Shown here in pieces: positions 30,763 through 40,000 of a stretch of DNA of 47,268 nucleotides. Each line of letters begins with the position of its first letter. The stretch's first letter is position 1. Made by a program: the position numbers and the translations under genes. Location: positions 3,595,657-3,642,924 of the forward strand of contig BFEA01000087.1 of the NCBI GenBank assembly GCA_003427395.1. Direction: 5' to 3'. Source of the stretch: Chara braunii (taxonomy: Eukaryota; Streptophyta; Charophyceae; Charales; Characeae). The notes beneath the pieces were generated by a model that had not been told where the DNA came from, did not search any database, and saw nothing but the letters and a program-made list of their open reading frames with translations.

Positions 30763-30986
30763 CGGAATCACCCTGTCCCTACATCCAACCGACCAGGAGA
30801 GAGCCTACATTAATACACGCAGAAAAAACGACCTAGAAAACCGAGCACGTTAAACCTGCTCAGTGCATACCAAAAACTATCAAATTTTACCGATACAACC
30901 TGTCCCTGTGGCAAAAAAACGAATACTGTAACAGGAAAACAGGAAAAAACAGCAAACAAAAGCTTGTCATCCCTTTCCACGCACTA

Positions 30987-31900
30987 TTACCACGTATCGT
31001 CCCCGAAAAGCCAGTCATATGTCCATGGCCAAATTGGATCCCTTCCTTTCGAAAAACGTTTCAAAACTTGCTTCAGAAATGAAGAAGGAAAAGACATGAT
31101 GCATAATTCCCGCTGCAAACTCAAAACTCTGAAGGGTATGGCAGACAAAACGTTTGTATTTCGTTCTATCCGATGCAGGCAACTACCCACCACAACACTC
31201 TTTTGCTCCTTACTGCCCCACGAATGGTAAGTCTAACCGTTCTTATACTCCAAACAGCCTTGCTCCCATAATGACAACTCATTCTTCGATGACAGGACAC
31301 ACTGGATGTAGGGATACAAAACCTCAACACTCATGATAGTACCCAAAAAAGACCATGTGCCATCCCCCTCGTCCGTCCTTTTCAAAGTCAAATTTGCAGG
31401 GTAGCAGCATTCAAACGATCTCTCAATTTGCTTTACAGGAACCTGTTTTCGTCCTCCTCTCGTGATGACCAGACTCACATCATCCATCAGACGAATCCCG
31501 AAAACGAAACGTCGCCATCCTCCTAAGCTCTGCAAAAATTGATATTCGGCAAATGCGCAAAGCATGCACGCAAGGGGCGGGCTTGTTCCTTTTCCCATTG
31601 AAATACCCACCACTTGCCTCAGGAGAACACTTCTCGCTCTAGTGTAGGTGTGTCCCAACTCCCACTGTACAAACACCTGAATCTGCTCCAACTTCAACAA
31701 TCGCCAGTGATCCTCGCCAGTAGTAGCTCCAAACGAACAGCCTCTGCCTCTCGTGTTCACCCTGATACACTGTCTACCTTTCTAACGATGATAATCAACC
31801 ACCCAGTCCACAGCCTTCACAATCTCAGTATGCGGTTGTTTACTGAACATATCTTTAATGTCGTACGACATAGAGACAGGTTCAGAACAGCCACCCGTTA
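30987..31900 (-). pseudogene. Reverse transcriptase core, Penelope-like or unassigned class, broken
   Basis: RT motifs in order on the minus strand: YDIKDMFSKQPHTEI (motif A, catalytic Asp), then LLRQVVGISMGKGTSPPLAC (motif B), then GIRLMDDVSLVI (motif C with DD), then a FLGTIMSV block, and a C-terminal helical part (ERNTNVLSAIPFRVLSLQRE) ending near 30987. 'G-x-x-M-G...SPPLA' and 'D-I-K-x-M' resemble Penelope-like and telomerase-type RTs more than LINE or LTR RTs. A TAG stop follows HR near 31776, and a frameshift near 31900 joins it to the upstream part. The class needs a tree. Confidence 0.65.
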
Positions 31901-32758
31901 TCTGACGGATCCTCTTGTTAGCACATTCCAAACGTGGTACCAGCTCCGATACGGCCCTGAGATTAAAGTTGTCGGGCAGATTCGTCTGAACCGAGACAGG
32001 TCTTTATGCTTAGGCATAATATAAGCCTCTCCCACCTTCCCTTTCGGGTCCCATCTGACGAACTGTTGCAGACCCCCTGCTCTTGCATCGTCCTTCATCT
32101 TCTGTTGGATAGTCATCTCACAGTCGTCGACGATTTTGTAACCGGGTGATAAGACAAACATCTCCATCATGGCATCAAAGTAAAGCTAAGGACACATCAC
32201 TAGCGTCTCGCCTGGATTACGATCCAAGGGAGTCAACACCAAACCATCCAACTTCTCTTTCACAGCTTCTACTTCCTTTGTATCCAAATACTTCTCACCT
32301 TTCCTCACGGTCTTGGACATACATCGAACGACCTCTCGCCGCTGAACAGTGATACCATCATCACCATTATTACTCCATGTGAAAAACCCAGTTGCAATCT
32401 CGCGTGCTAACAGACTCTCTCGATCCGAGACTTCCAATTTAGGATTTGAAGGCGAAGTCGATCGTCCTCGTTGAGGAGCTGGGAATCTCAAACTGCTTTC
32501 TCCGACCAACCTAGGGCACAAATTCTTATAGTGCCCTGGTTCACCGCACTCATAACAAACGGGCGCAAAACATCGCGGCGGATCTCGATAACGATCCCGA
32601 CGTTGATCTCCATAGCGATCGCATCGATCCTCATTAATATCCTCTCGGCCGCCGTCGTTGCCCATGCGTCCATGGTACTGCTCATGATCCCGTCCACGAT
32701 CATCTCGTCGGTAATCCCGGGAGTCCCGAGAACCAGCACCTGACATCCTTAACGCCAA
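31898..32758 (-). pseudogene. CCHC zinc-knuckle region fused in frame to RT N-terminus, one nonsense codon
   Basis: An Arg/Asp/Gly-rich leader (residues 1-60, RNA-binding-like) precedes a zinc knuckle CYECGEPGHYKNLC (C-x2-C-x4-H-x4-C). A charged helical region then leads to LDRNPGETLVMCP. A TAG stop interrupts the frame at about 32183; the same frame then continues to 31898 with PKHKDLSRFRRICPTT, the RT N-terminal 'fingers' motif. A Gag-like knuckle and RT thus lie in one polyprotein frame. An RT of this sequence type joined to a zinc knuckle is unusual for Penelope-like elements. Confidence 0.65.
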
Positions 32759-32957
32759 GTGGCAGGGCAGAAGAGGAAGACGAAGCTAACACCCAGTGCA
32801 AGACAAACTTTGATAACAAATCACCAAGTGATGGCATTAGAAATCACGACTGAAAGTAACCCAGAGAACAAAGAAACATTGATAATATTGATAACGGAAC
32901 CACTTCGTGCTCACGCTTGTCGGGCAGCTTCCCGACTGGTTCACACGGGCCTTCAAA

Positions 32958-33717
32958 GTTTGAAAGAACAGAAAGCAGTGGAAATGAAAACGTAGACAAT
33001 CACACAAAGTAAAAGTCGCACGTTTCAAAAATCACTCGTATTTCACAGTCAAGTGCATGCAAAGTATGACACGAGATCACAAAATACAAAATACAATCAA
33101 AGAAACATAGCCGGAGGGTATGGCACCCCGACCGGTTTCGACAACCGCCACGCTGTCTTCTTCAGGGGGAAACCACCTACTTCTCCCTTCACTAAACCAA
33201 TCATTTCCACATTTCCCCGAACTCTGCCGTGGTCTACTCCGTGCATTTCCGGAAATGCAGCGAGTGTCCCGCTCGTAGTACCCGGAAAGACCGAACACAG
33301 TGTCGATGATGTATCTTATAGGGACTGCCTACTAACACATACACTAGTGTCCAACTCGGTAGCCATCAAAACCTGTAGGCCCGCCAAGACCTGAAAAAAC
33401 AAAAACGAAAAAACGAAAAACAAAAAACGAAAAAAACAGGGTCCACTGGTCCAGAAAAAAGTCTCACGTCCCGAAAACAGACCTGGCCCAAAACAAAGGA
33501 CCAACACCATCAAACAAGGCCACGCAGAGCCAACAGACTTTGTCAAAACAGAAAAGACGACTACTTAGAAACGAGCCTAGCCAAAAACACACGAAGCCTA
33601 CTTACGACTCACCCTGTCGCTCGGACTCACCCTGTCCCTACAGACAGAAAAAAACACTACTTAAAAACGAGCCGAGCCAAAAACACACGAAGCCTACTTA
33701 CGACTCACCATGTCGCT
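32958..33717. repeat. Right long direct repeat (LTR-like)
   Basis: Partner of 30000-30762 in the same orientation. On the element's strand it lies 5' of the coding region, 200 bp before the first Met of the CCHC frame, so it would supply the promoter if it acts as an LTR. Confidence 0.85.
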
Positions 33718-33727
33718 AGAAAAAGCC

Positions 33728-33854
33728 AGCCCGAGTTTCAAACTGCTAAAACGCAGTTTCAAATGCAATTGAAACTCGGGCCCTGACTAAACTGCTAAAA
33801 CGCAGTTCCAAATGCAATCACAAACTGTAACCCTGACTGCGCCGTAGTTTTCTC
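33728..33854. repeat. Right outer inverted repeat of the composite element
   Basis: The complement reads AAAACTACGGCGCAGTCAGG and then CAGTTTAGTCAGGGCCCGAG. The inner part repeats the GAGTTTCAA...CTGCTAAAACGCAGTTTCAA motif twice, giving extra subterminal repeats on this side. Confidence 0.8.
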
Positions 33855-33874
33855 AAAAAAAAAAAAAAAAAAAA

Positions 33875-34647
33875 GGGTCAAGCAGGCTCTTAGGTTGGTT
33901 TTGGAGGTGGACTGGTCTAGGAAGATGTGCAGAGTCAGCCCAGACTCGGAGGATTCGAATGATTTTTTCAGCGTTGGGCAGCGCACCCGGCTCTGGTGCG
34001 AGTGGATAGAGTATCTGTTGACTTTTCTTTTGATCCTTTTTTGCAAGAGTACGGTAACCAGAGTAGTGGAGGTTTTGCATGGGTGTGTTGTCCAGTAGAC
34101 CAGCCCCTGCCTTTCTTGCAGACGGCAGAAGCCCTTCCGGCAATGGCGCCACCTGACTAGCGCATGCACAACTTGCCTTCCCTAAGGGGCTGTCACCACA
34201 CTTAGGGGTATATCCCTACCGAGTGTGAATATATGTCCTGTCAAAGGAGACCACGAGAGGTACGGCTGGCACACCCGGCTAGAGCGGCGAGGTGACAACA
34301 CAACCGCGTCCGTCTTGGTGGCTCGCGGAATCGCTTAGTGTTTGTCTCCAAGGTTGTCTCTTGTTTTCTTTAATTCATGCTTTTATATGGCCGGGAGGGC
34401 TTTCGCCTTTTGCAAAAAAGGCGGGGGCCGATGCGCTCGACAATTTCACTTTTTTAGGGGTTGTAAGTTTTTTCGAACCCTACAAACCCATTTTATTTTT
34501 TTCCCAAATTGCATATTTTTGGTGTAAAAAAAAATAAAAATCGGAAACTGCAAAAAAAAAATCAAAAACAAGGAAAAAAAACGGAAACAAGATTTTTTCT
34601 TTCTTTTTTTTGGTTGTGTGTGTGTGTGGGGGGGGGGTTGTGTGTGG
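33875..34647. other. Non-coding stretch, no recognised gene
   Basis: No family is recognised. T-rich and A-rich runs lead into a GT-rich tract at 34614-34647 just before the assembly gap. Confidence 0.3.
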
Positions 34648-34715
34648 NNNNNNNNNNNNNNNNNNNNNNNNNNNNNNNNNNNNNNNNNNNNNNNNNNNNN
34701 NNNNNNNNNNNNNNN
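34648..34715. other. Assembly gap (68 N)
   Basis: The gap lies inside a GT-rich microsatellite (GT/GGGG on the left, TG repeat on the right), so it was probably caused by that repeat. Confidence 0.98.
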
Positions 34716-34800
<85 letters not shown>

Positions 34801-34819
34801 GAGGTAGAGAGAGAGAGAA
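34716..34819. repeat. Compound (TG)n(AG)n microsatellite
   Basis: TG units run to about 34758, followed by AG units to about 34797 and a broken AG tail. It is the same type of compound array as 11864-11946. Confidence 0.95.
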
Positions 34820-35094
34820 AGTAAGTCTACAACCTCGCGGCTGGCCGCATGATACTTCCATCGAATGAATCTACCGCTAGAACATTCAAATATACACTGC
34901 CACGCTCATTTTGTTGTCCCCCTGCTATCAATCAATCAATCAAGATGTTTCTTTTTTTTTCCCTAACCCACCCCCTTCCCATATTCGTTTTTTTTCATTT
35001 TTTTTCCTTTGAGGGGGTGGGGTTGGGGTTGCGCAACCCCAATCACCCCCCAAACCCTCCCTCCCCATCTTTTTGAAAGTGTTCACCCCTAGCA

Positions 35095-35155
35095 CGAATT
35101 CGAACTCACAACCCATTTGACAACAGTTGCAGGTGGGGCACCATTCAGCAGCCAC
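35095..35155 (-). repeat. tRNA-like SINE head (minus strand)
   Basis: On the minus strand TGCTGAATGGTGCCCCACC (A-box-like) is followed by GTGAGTTCGAATTCGTGC (B-box-like). A similar A-to-B arrangement (TGAATGGCTACATC, then GTGGTTCGAATCGAACC) occurs at about 38855-38900 (-). Confidence 0.5.
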
Positions 35156-35194
35156 AAAAAAGAGCACGGTTTCACTGTTGGAAAACTGGGCCCA

Positions 35195-35353
35195 CCAGCG
35201 GGCCTCGGTCAGTTGGTAAGCTGACCAACTGTTGAAATACCGACCCGAATTCGAATCCAGATGGAACTAAGAGCCTCGGGGGGGCTAGTGGTGCCTGCTC
35301 TTATCAGCACCCCCAGCATTCAAGTTAGCCGGGGAAGTTAACAAAAAAAAAAA
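35195..35353 (+). repeat. tRNA-derived SINE with poly(A) tail
   Basis: A box TCGGTCAGTTGGTAAGCTGA (35205) and B box GAATTCGAATCC (35247-35258) have tRNA-like spacing. The body ends GCTCTTATCAGCACCCCCAG...TTAGCCGGGGAAGTTAAC and a poly(A). The A/B boxes would be an internal RNA polymerase III promoter. The tail matches that of the GCTGGACCC-family copies at 27383 and 38479. Confidence 0.7.
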
Positions 35354-35604
35354 CAAAAAAAGAGCCTCGCAACACCACAGTGACTCCCGAAATGGGCATT
35401 TCCGGGACTGCAGCTTCGCCACACCAGCTACCAGAATCAATGTGTCAGATTGAATTTTGGAGCTGTCAGCATGTAGGACCCAAGAGTACTCTCGGAGCCT
35501 CCCGCCTGATTTCCGAGAGACCTCCTGCCCTGCCTCCAAATTCCATCGGAGATTCGAGAGTGGAGATGGATAAGACAAACAACTTGTGTCAGAATACACG
35601 AGAT

Positions 35605-36016
35605 GGGGGCATACTCACACCAGGACCAAAAGTCTCAAAAATTTGAGGCATTTGGTTCGGGTTTTCTTAAGCATTTTGTCCCCGCGTTGTCACACCGGCG
35701 GACCTTGTCCAGAAAGGACAAAGTCACGACCCTGACACTCTGCACTCAGGGCAAGTGCGCCCGGTCACACGGGGGAGGACCAAACAACAAGATGGAATTT
35801 TTTATTTTTTATTTTTCACGCCAATATAACGCGTGGGGCTTCGCTACAACGTAAATGTTCCTGGTCGCACTTTCAGTTGTTTGGCGGGCTGTCTCAGGCC
35901 GCTGACAGAAGGGTCACCGTTTGAGGCATTTGGGTAGCGAGCCTCTCCAGTGTGACCAGAAAAATGACTCAAATTTTGGGATTTTGGGTCTTTTAGTCCT
36001 CGTGTGAGTATGCCCT
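35605..36016. mobile_element. MITE with about 45-60-bp TIRs (AGGGCATACTCACAC family)
   Basis: The left end GGGCATACTCACAC followed by AGGACCAAAAG is the inverted partner of the right end, whose complement reads AGGGCATACTCACACGAGGA and CTAAAAG. Both inner parts continue to a shared TTTGAG.CATTT. No transposase is present, about 412 bp long. The CAGGG-type end is reminiscent of hAT elements. Confidence 0.7.
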
Positions 36017-36473
36017 CAGGGCATACTGACCCTGGGACCTATAATCCCAAATCCCCCCAAAAAAAGGGTATCCCAAAAAAAAAAAAAAAAGAAAAAGGTA
36101 GCGGGTCGATCACACACAGATTTGCCAAAGTACCAAATGTACTATTGGTGTGCCCATTTGTCAGCGGCCTGGGAAGCCGCGGGGCAAGGGAATTTGAGGT
36201 CACCTCTGGAGGTGACGGCATATGCCCTATTTTTTTCTTCCCCCGCATTTTCTTCAAAAGTTGGCAAAAATTCGTTCTCAAAAGTTCTTGCACAATTTGT
36301 GACCAGCCAAGTACCAAATCCCCATTTCTCAAGACCGACGTGACCTTGTCCCATCTGAAAAGGTACAACAGTGTGACGTGAGCCAATGGCATGCCCAAAA
36401 CCTCAAATAGGCTCTAAGACTTCCCAAATCCGCATATTTTGCGGATTTGGGGTCGCAGTGTGAGTATGCCCTG
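36017..36473. mobile_element. Second MITE of the same TIR family, directly abutting the first
   Basis: Starts CAGGGCATACTGACCCTGGG; its right end complement is CAGGGCATACTCACACTGCG, so 11 terminal bases are identical. The inner right part carries a hairpin AAATCCGCA...TGCGGATTT. It begins at the base after the first MITE ends, making a perfect palindrome AGTATGCCCT-C-AGGGCATACT at 36006-36026. Confidence 0.6.
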
Positions 36474-36717
36474 AAATTGGCAGCAAGAAGCAACTGTCAT
36501 TTTTGGATTCCCAAAGCACCCCCTCCACGAGTGCAGTGTGGCGAAGGGCACTCCCGAATGGGATTTTCCCTCCGGAAGCACTCCTGGAAATTTTCAAGGA
36601 TCCGGGAGTGTGTGGTGATGCCCTAAATGAACCAAGTTCCTGAGTTCCAGGGAGGGGCAGTCAGTTCAACGATGATATCTCAAGACTGTTACCCTTTCAT
36701 GTGTGCGGCGCAGCCCC
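36474..36717. other. Stretch with a possible third, outer TIR end
   Basis: The complement of 36610-36634 reads AGGGCATCACCACACACTCC, a relative of the neighbouring TIRs. Parts of 36535-36600 resemble, inverted, 35375-35430 (GACTCCCGAAATGGGCATTT). An older element may enclose both MITEs. Confidence 0.35.
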
Positions 36718-36824
36718 AGCTCCCCACCAATAGATGGAGCCGTCAACGCCGGGACCCACTTAACGGGGCTGCTCTTGGGTTTTCCCGCATATGAAGTTTT
36801 CTATATATAAAAAAAAAAAAAAAA
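36718..36824 (+). repeat. Short poly(A)-tailed element copy (GCTGGACCC family, truncated)
   Basis: Contains CCCCACCAATAGATGGAGCC and CCGGGACCCACTTAACGGGG, like the copy at 27030-27149, and ends with 16 A at 36809-36824. Confidence 0.7.
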
Positions 36825-37008
36825 GGGGTAACTTCGGCGCAGTCACGAAAACGGTTTGTAATTGCACTTCAAGCAATCCCGCGAATACAACACACCCCCA
36901 CGCGGCCCCACCGGACCCGAAACGTAGGTCATATACATTCAGCATTACCGGCCCTTTTGCCTGAAATGCAATTACAAACTCAAACCCTGACTGCGCCGTA
37001 GTTTTCTC
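36825..37008. mobile_element. 184-bp MITE with the TIRs of the composite element
   Basis: The left end GTAACTTCGGCGCAGTCACG...GTTTGTAATTGCA and the right-end complement AAAACTACGGCGCAGTCAGG...GTTTGTAATTGCATTT are the same termini as those of the 4.1-kb element at 29751-33854. There is no coding capacity. Runs of 16 A (left) and 10 A (right) flank it, and the left run is the tail of the preceding SINE. Confidence 0.75.
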
Positions 37009-37018
37009 AAAAAAAAAA

Positions 37019-37505
37019 GACTGTCACCCTTTCGAGTTCAGGGAAAAAATAAAATAAAACTGGGTTCTTCTTCCCACTTTTGTTTGCTTTTAATGTATCG
37101 ACCCAAATTATTTTGAGGAGGGAGGTTCCACTAGCCGTGTATTTGGATGAGTCCTCCCGACAAAAATAAAAAATAAAAAATTGTATGAGTCCGACAGGTA
37201 TTGGACGGCTGGTGGGAGTGTGCCAGAATGAAATAGGGATACTAAAAACGAAAAACCATTTCCTAAATTTTCATGACAAAAAAAAAATGGAGAGAAAAAT
37301 GCCAAAAAAGAAAAGGAAGTGGTTTTCCCATGCAAGGACCACATGTCTGCTCAAGGCGGGTGTCAGATGTCAGGCTTGTGAGGGTGTGATTCACTGACCA
37401 TGGCTGTGGCAGTCAAAATGACTCCATGCGAGCGGGCATGCCAATCATACCCTGACATCTGACAGCCCACCTGGAGCAGACATGATGCATGGGAAGAGCA
37501 CTTCC
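37019..37505. other. Non-coding stretch, no recognised gene
   Basis: A/T-rich runs and an inverted pair TGTCTGCTC...GGGTGTCAGATGTCAGG against CCTGACATCTGACAGCCCAC (about 37345-37380 and 37451-37470) are visible, possibly a worn foldback. Confidence 0.35.
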
Positions 37506-37652
37506 TTTTTTTTTCTTTTTTTTAGGGGTAAAACCTGTTGTCGAGGGGATAACCACTTGAATGGGTGATAAGAACATCCTCCTCAAGTGGCTCCCCTGCT
37601 GGAGGGCTCCATCTATTAGTGGGGAGCAGCACTTGCTGGAAATATGGGTCCA
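37506..37652 (-). repeat. Short poly(A)-tailed element copy (minus strand)
   Basis: The minus strand reads GGACCCATATTTCCAGCAAG, then GTGCTGCTCCCCACTAATAG and ATGGAG, and ends in a T-rich stretch (complement poly(A)) at 37506-37524. Confidence 0.65.
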
Positions 37653-37832
37653 TGTAGAAAATGAAGTTGAAAAATGAGGTTGCTGCCCGAGTATTTGTCA
37701 CGATGCTGTCTGCGAGGACCAAGGTCCTGCCTTTGGGAATTTCTACTCAGACTGTGCCTGTTTCCCCTTCCGCCCTGCGCACAGTCTCCCATTGCTGTCC
37801 GTCTAGGTGGCTTTGAAGGTATCCAATATGTG

Positions 37833-38290
37833 TCATTTTCTGGCCACTTCAGGTTCTTTCCGTAGCTCAGATTGCATCTGTCTCCAGGCCTCCTGGGTAT
37901 TGGCTGTGATACTGTCTATGATTGTTGCACGTGCTTGCATAAAACCAAAATCATGTTGCTTCCTTTCGTAGGCACAACGCATCCTCCAGGGAGCCATTAG
38001 CACCGTTAGTCTGGAGTATGTGAACAGGTTTATCATGAAGGGCTCCAGTCTGTTCCCCCCTCTGGGGGCCCTCCCAGCAGGAGTGTACAAAAGTCCCAAG
38101 GCAGGTGTTTCCCCATGAGATAGTGCCAGGCTGCGTCCCACCAGTTCCAGAGTTGGGACACCATCGGGCAGTCTAATAGACAGTGCTCCAAGGTAGCTCT
38201 TTTCCGTGGTGTGGAGTCGGCGCAGTACGTGCACAACGAGGAGAGCTGTCCTTTTGAGAGCTGTCCTTTTGCCTCCTCTAAGTCTGTTCT
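37833..38290 (-). pseudogene. Fragment of a second LINE family, zinc-binding C-terminus
   Basis: The minus strand reads CTYCADSTPRKRATLEHCLL and then DCPMVSQLWNWWDAAWH, the RT-associated zinc-binding pattern (C-x2-C...H-x4-C with LW..WW). After a frameshift near 38040 it continues FMINLFTYSRLTVLMAPWRM and ends at 37833. The sequence differs clearly from the LINE at 40427-46300, so it belongs to another family. Confidence 0.7.
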
Positions 38291-38478
38291 TCTTGTTAGC
38301 CATTCTGGAGTAGGGGGAAGAGCACTTCCTTTTCTTTTTTGGCATATGAGCGGGCAAATGGACCATATTCATTGACAATAGTCTGTCAGTGAGGCTTCCT
38401 TGAAATGGGTGGCAGTGCACGCTGCTCCTTCGCTCTGACAGAAACTTTCATTTGGCAAAGGAGTATCAATCTGTGTAA

Positions 38479-38806
38479 GGGACGCTGGACCCGTTTTCCA
38501 GCAGGTGATGCTCCCCACCAATAGATGGAGCCTCTTCCCAGGTGCTAGCAATGTCTGCCTTAAACCACCAGTACCTCGCTCAGCTATTGAATCCGAGCCT
38601 CCCAGCACGCTGCGCGCCAAGTCCTGCCGAACCGCCGTCGCAATTTTCTTTTTCGTTTTGCCTGCGGCCTCCAGCCAATGCGGTCCGGCAGGCCGAAGCC
38701 CAAATGGCGCGGCGCGGCGCGTATAGCGGCCGATAGCTGGGCCAGGTACTGGTGGTTTAAGCAGCATCGCCAGCATTGGAGGGACTGGTTAAAAAAAAAA
38801 AAAAAA
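38479..38806 (+). repeat. Short poly(A)-tailed element interrupted by a TTAA-flanked MITE
   Basis: The head GGGACGCTGGACCCGTTTTC to GCTAGCAATGTCTGCC (38479-38559) and the tail AGCAGCATCGCCAGCATTGG plus poly(A) (38761-38806) belong to one SINE-like element. The inserted MITE lies between them. Confidence 0.7.
38560..38760. mobile_element. MITE with ACCACCAGTACCT TIRs and TTAA target duplication
   Basis: The 13-bp perfect inverted ends ACCACCAGTACCT (38564-38576) and AGGTACTGGTGGT (38744-38756) are each flanked by TTAA (38560-38563, 38757-38760). Removing the insert and one TTAA restores the element tail. A TTAA duplication is the hallmark of piggyBac-type transposition, though the TIR sequence itself is not a known piggyBac end. 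Confidence 0.8.
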
Positions 38807-39403
38807 AGGGGGCAAGAGCAAACTCATGCAGCATTTGCTGCAGGTGAAGGGTTCGATTCGAACCACAATCACTTCCCAGCGATGTAGCCATTCATCCTTG
38901 CCTTCGCCATGAACCAAACGGGCCGAAATTAACGCACAAAAAAAAATTGTCTTCAAATTAAGGCACATTGGGGACGACCACAAGACCACCACAACGAAAA
39001 CAAAAGAAAAACTGTCCAATGGGAGAAAGCAAAAACCTGTCTCTCTCCTGCAGCCGCACTTTATATTAAACACAAAGTTAACATCACCACAGATTTCCTA
39101 GTACAGAATTCACGGTGGCTGACAGTCGCAGACCGTGTACACTAATCCCAAGTAGTACATGGCTAGTCACTGTGGAACCTCCCTCCAGCTCGCCATAGCC
39201 GCTAACAGGCCAATGCATCCAACACCCACTTGCCTTTTCTTTTTATATCAAACCCTTTAAACCGCTAGTACACGGCCCCAGCCTTGTGGAAAGTTTTTGT
39301 CGCCACAAACAAAACTCGGACTACAAGGTGCCACGCGGCTAGGGGCCCAGTTGAAAAAAAAAAAAGGGCGGCCTCCGAATTGGTGCACGTTTCATGCTTT
39401 TTT
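38807..39403. other. Mostly unrecognised stretch with a tRNA-like remnant
   Basis: A tRNA-like A/B box pair on the minus strand lies at about 38855-38900. The rest shows only A-rich runs. No gene is recognised. Confidence 0.35.
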
Positions 39404-39600
39404 TTTTTTTTTTTTTTTTTTAACTTCGTATACGAGAAACCTACTTAACGAGGTGATAAGAGCATCCCCGATAAGTAGGCACCCGGCGTGGAAGACTCCA
39501 TCTATTGGTGGGGAGCTGCACCTGCTGGAAATCGGGTCCAGCGTCCCTGTACAATGATGTGACAGCTGGAAATCGGGTCCAGCATCCCTATACAGTGTTG
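39404..39600 (-). repeat. Short poly(A)-tailed element copy (minus strand)
   Basis: The minus strand runs GGGACGCTGGACCCGATTTC, CAGCAGGTGCAGCTCCCCAC, CAATAGATGGAGTC, then GGGATGCTCTTATCACCTCG and a poly(A) (T run about 39398-39420). It is nearly colinear with 27002-27149. A second head copy lies just upstream (39565-39600). Confidence 0.7.
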
Positions 39601-39990
39601 TGAAGCTTTANCNTATAGTCTNAAACTGTCTGTATATGCTCATCAATCCAAGTATGACATCGACCTAATCCTAGCAATCAGACCAAGCACCAGACCCTAC
39701 CCCTGATGTGATCTGTGTACATAATGTACGCATCCCTGCACAACGATGTGATGTGTGTCTGCTGGAAATCGGGTCCAGCATCCCTATACAGTGATATAAT
39801 ATCAGTATGTTCTCCAGACCGGAGCAGTCTGTATATGCGCATATCAATCCATATATGACATAGAACCTACTCCGAACAATCAGACCAAGCACCAAACCCT
39901 ACCCTGATGAGGTCTGTGTGCATGATGTGTGCATAATGTGCATAATATGCATAATATGCTAGAGATCGGGTCCAGCTACCCTGTACGATG
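39565..39990. repeat. Tandem array, period about 205 bp
   Basis: Units start GCTGGAAATCGGGTCCAGCA at about 39566 and 39770, and a partial third GAGATCGGGTCCAGC lies at about 39964. Each unit also has CAATC..A.TATGACAT and CAATCAGACCAAGCACCA. The array contains the SINE head sequence, so head multimerisation is again involved. Ns at 39611, 39613 and 39622. Confidence 0.7.
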
Positions 39991-40000
39991 ATGTGGCGTG

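Larger units (their letters stand above)
29751..33854 (-). mobile_element. Composite element: outer TIRs, inner 760-bp direct repeats, CCHC and reverse transcriptase
   Basis: From outside in: inverted repeats of about 110 bp (29751-29872 and 33728-33854) with the end motif ACTACGGCGCAGTCAGG; long direct repeats 30000-30762 and 32958-33717; and a minus-strand coding region with a zinc knuckle and an RT. Poly(A) runs abut both outer ends (16 A at 29735-29750, 20 A at 33855-33874). LTR-like direct repeats suit an LTR or Penelope-type retroelement, while TIRs suit a DNA transposon. The simplest readings are a retroelement nested in a TIR element, or one composite family. The coding region is broken, so this copy is inactive. 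Confidence 0.7.
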
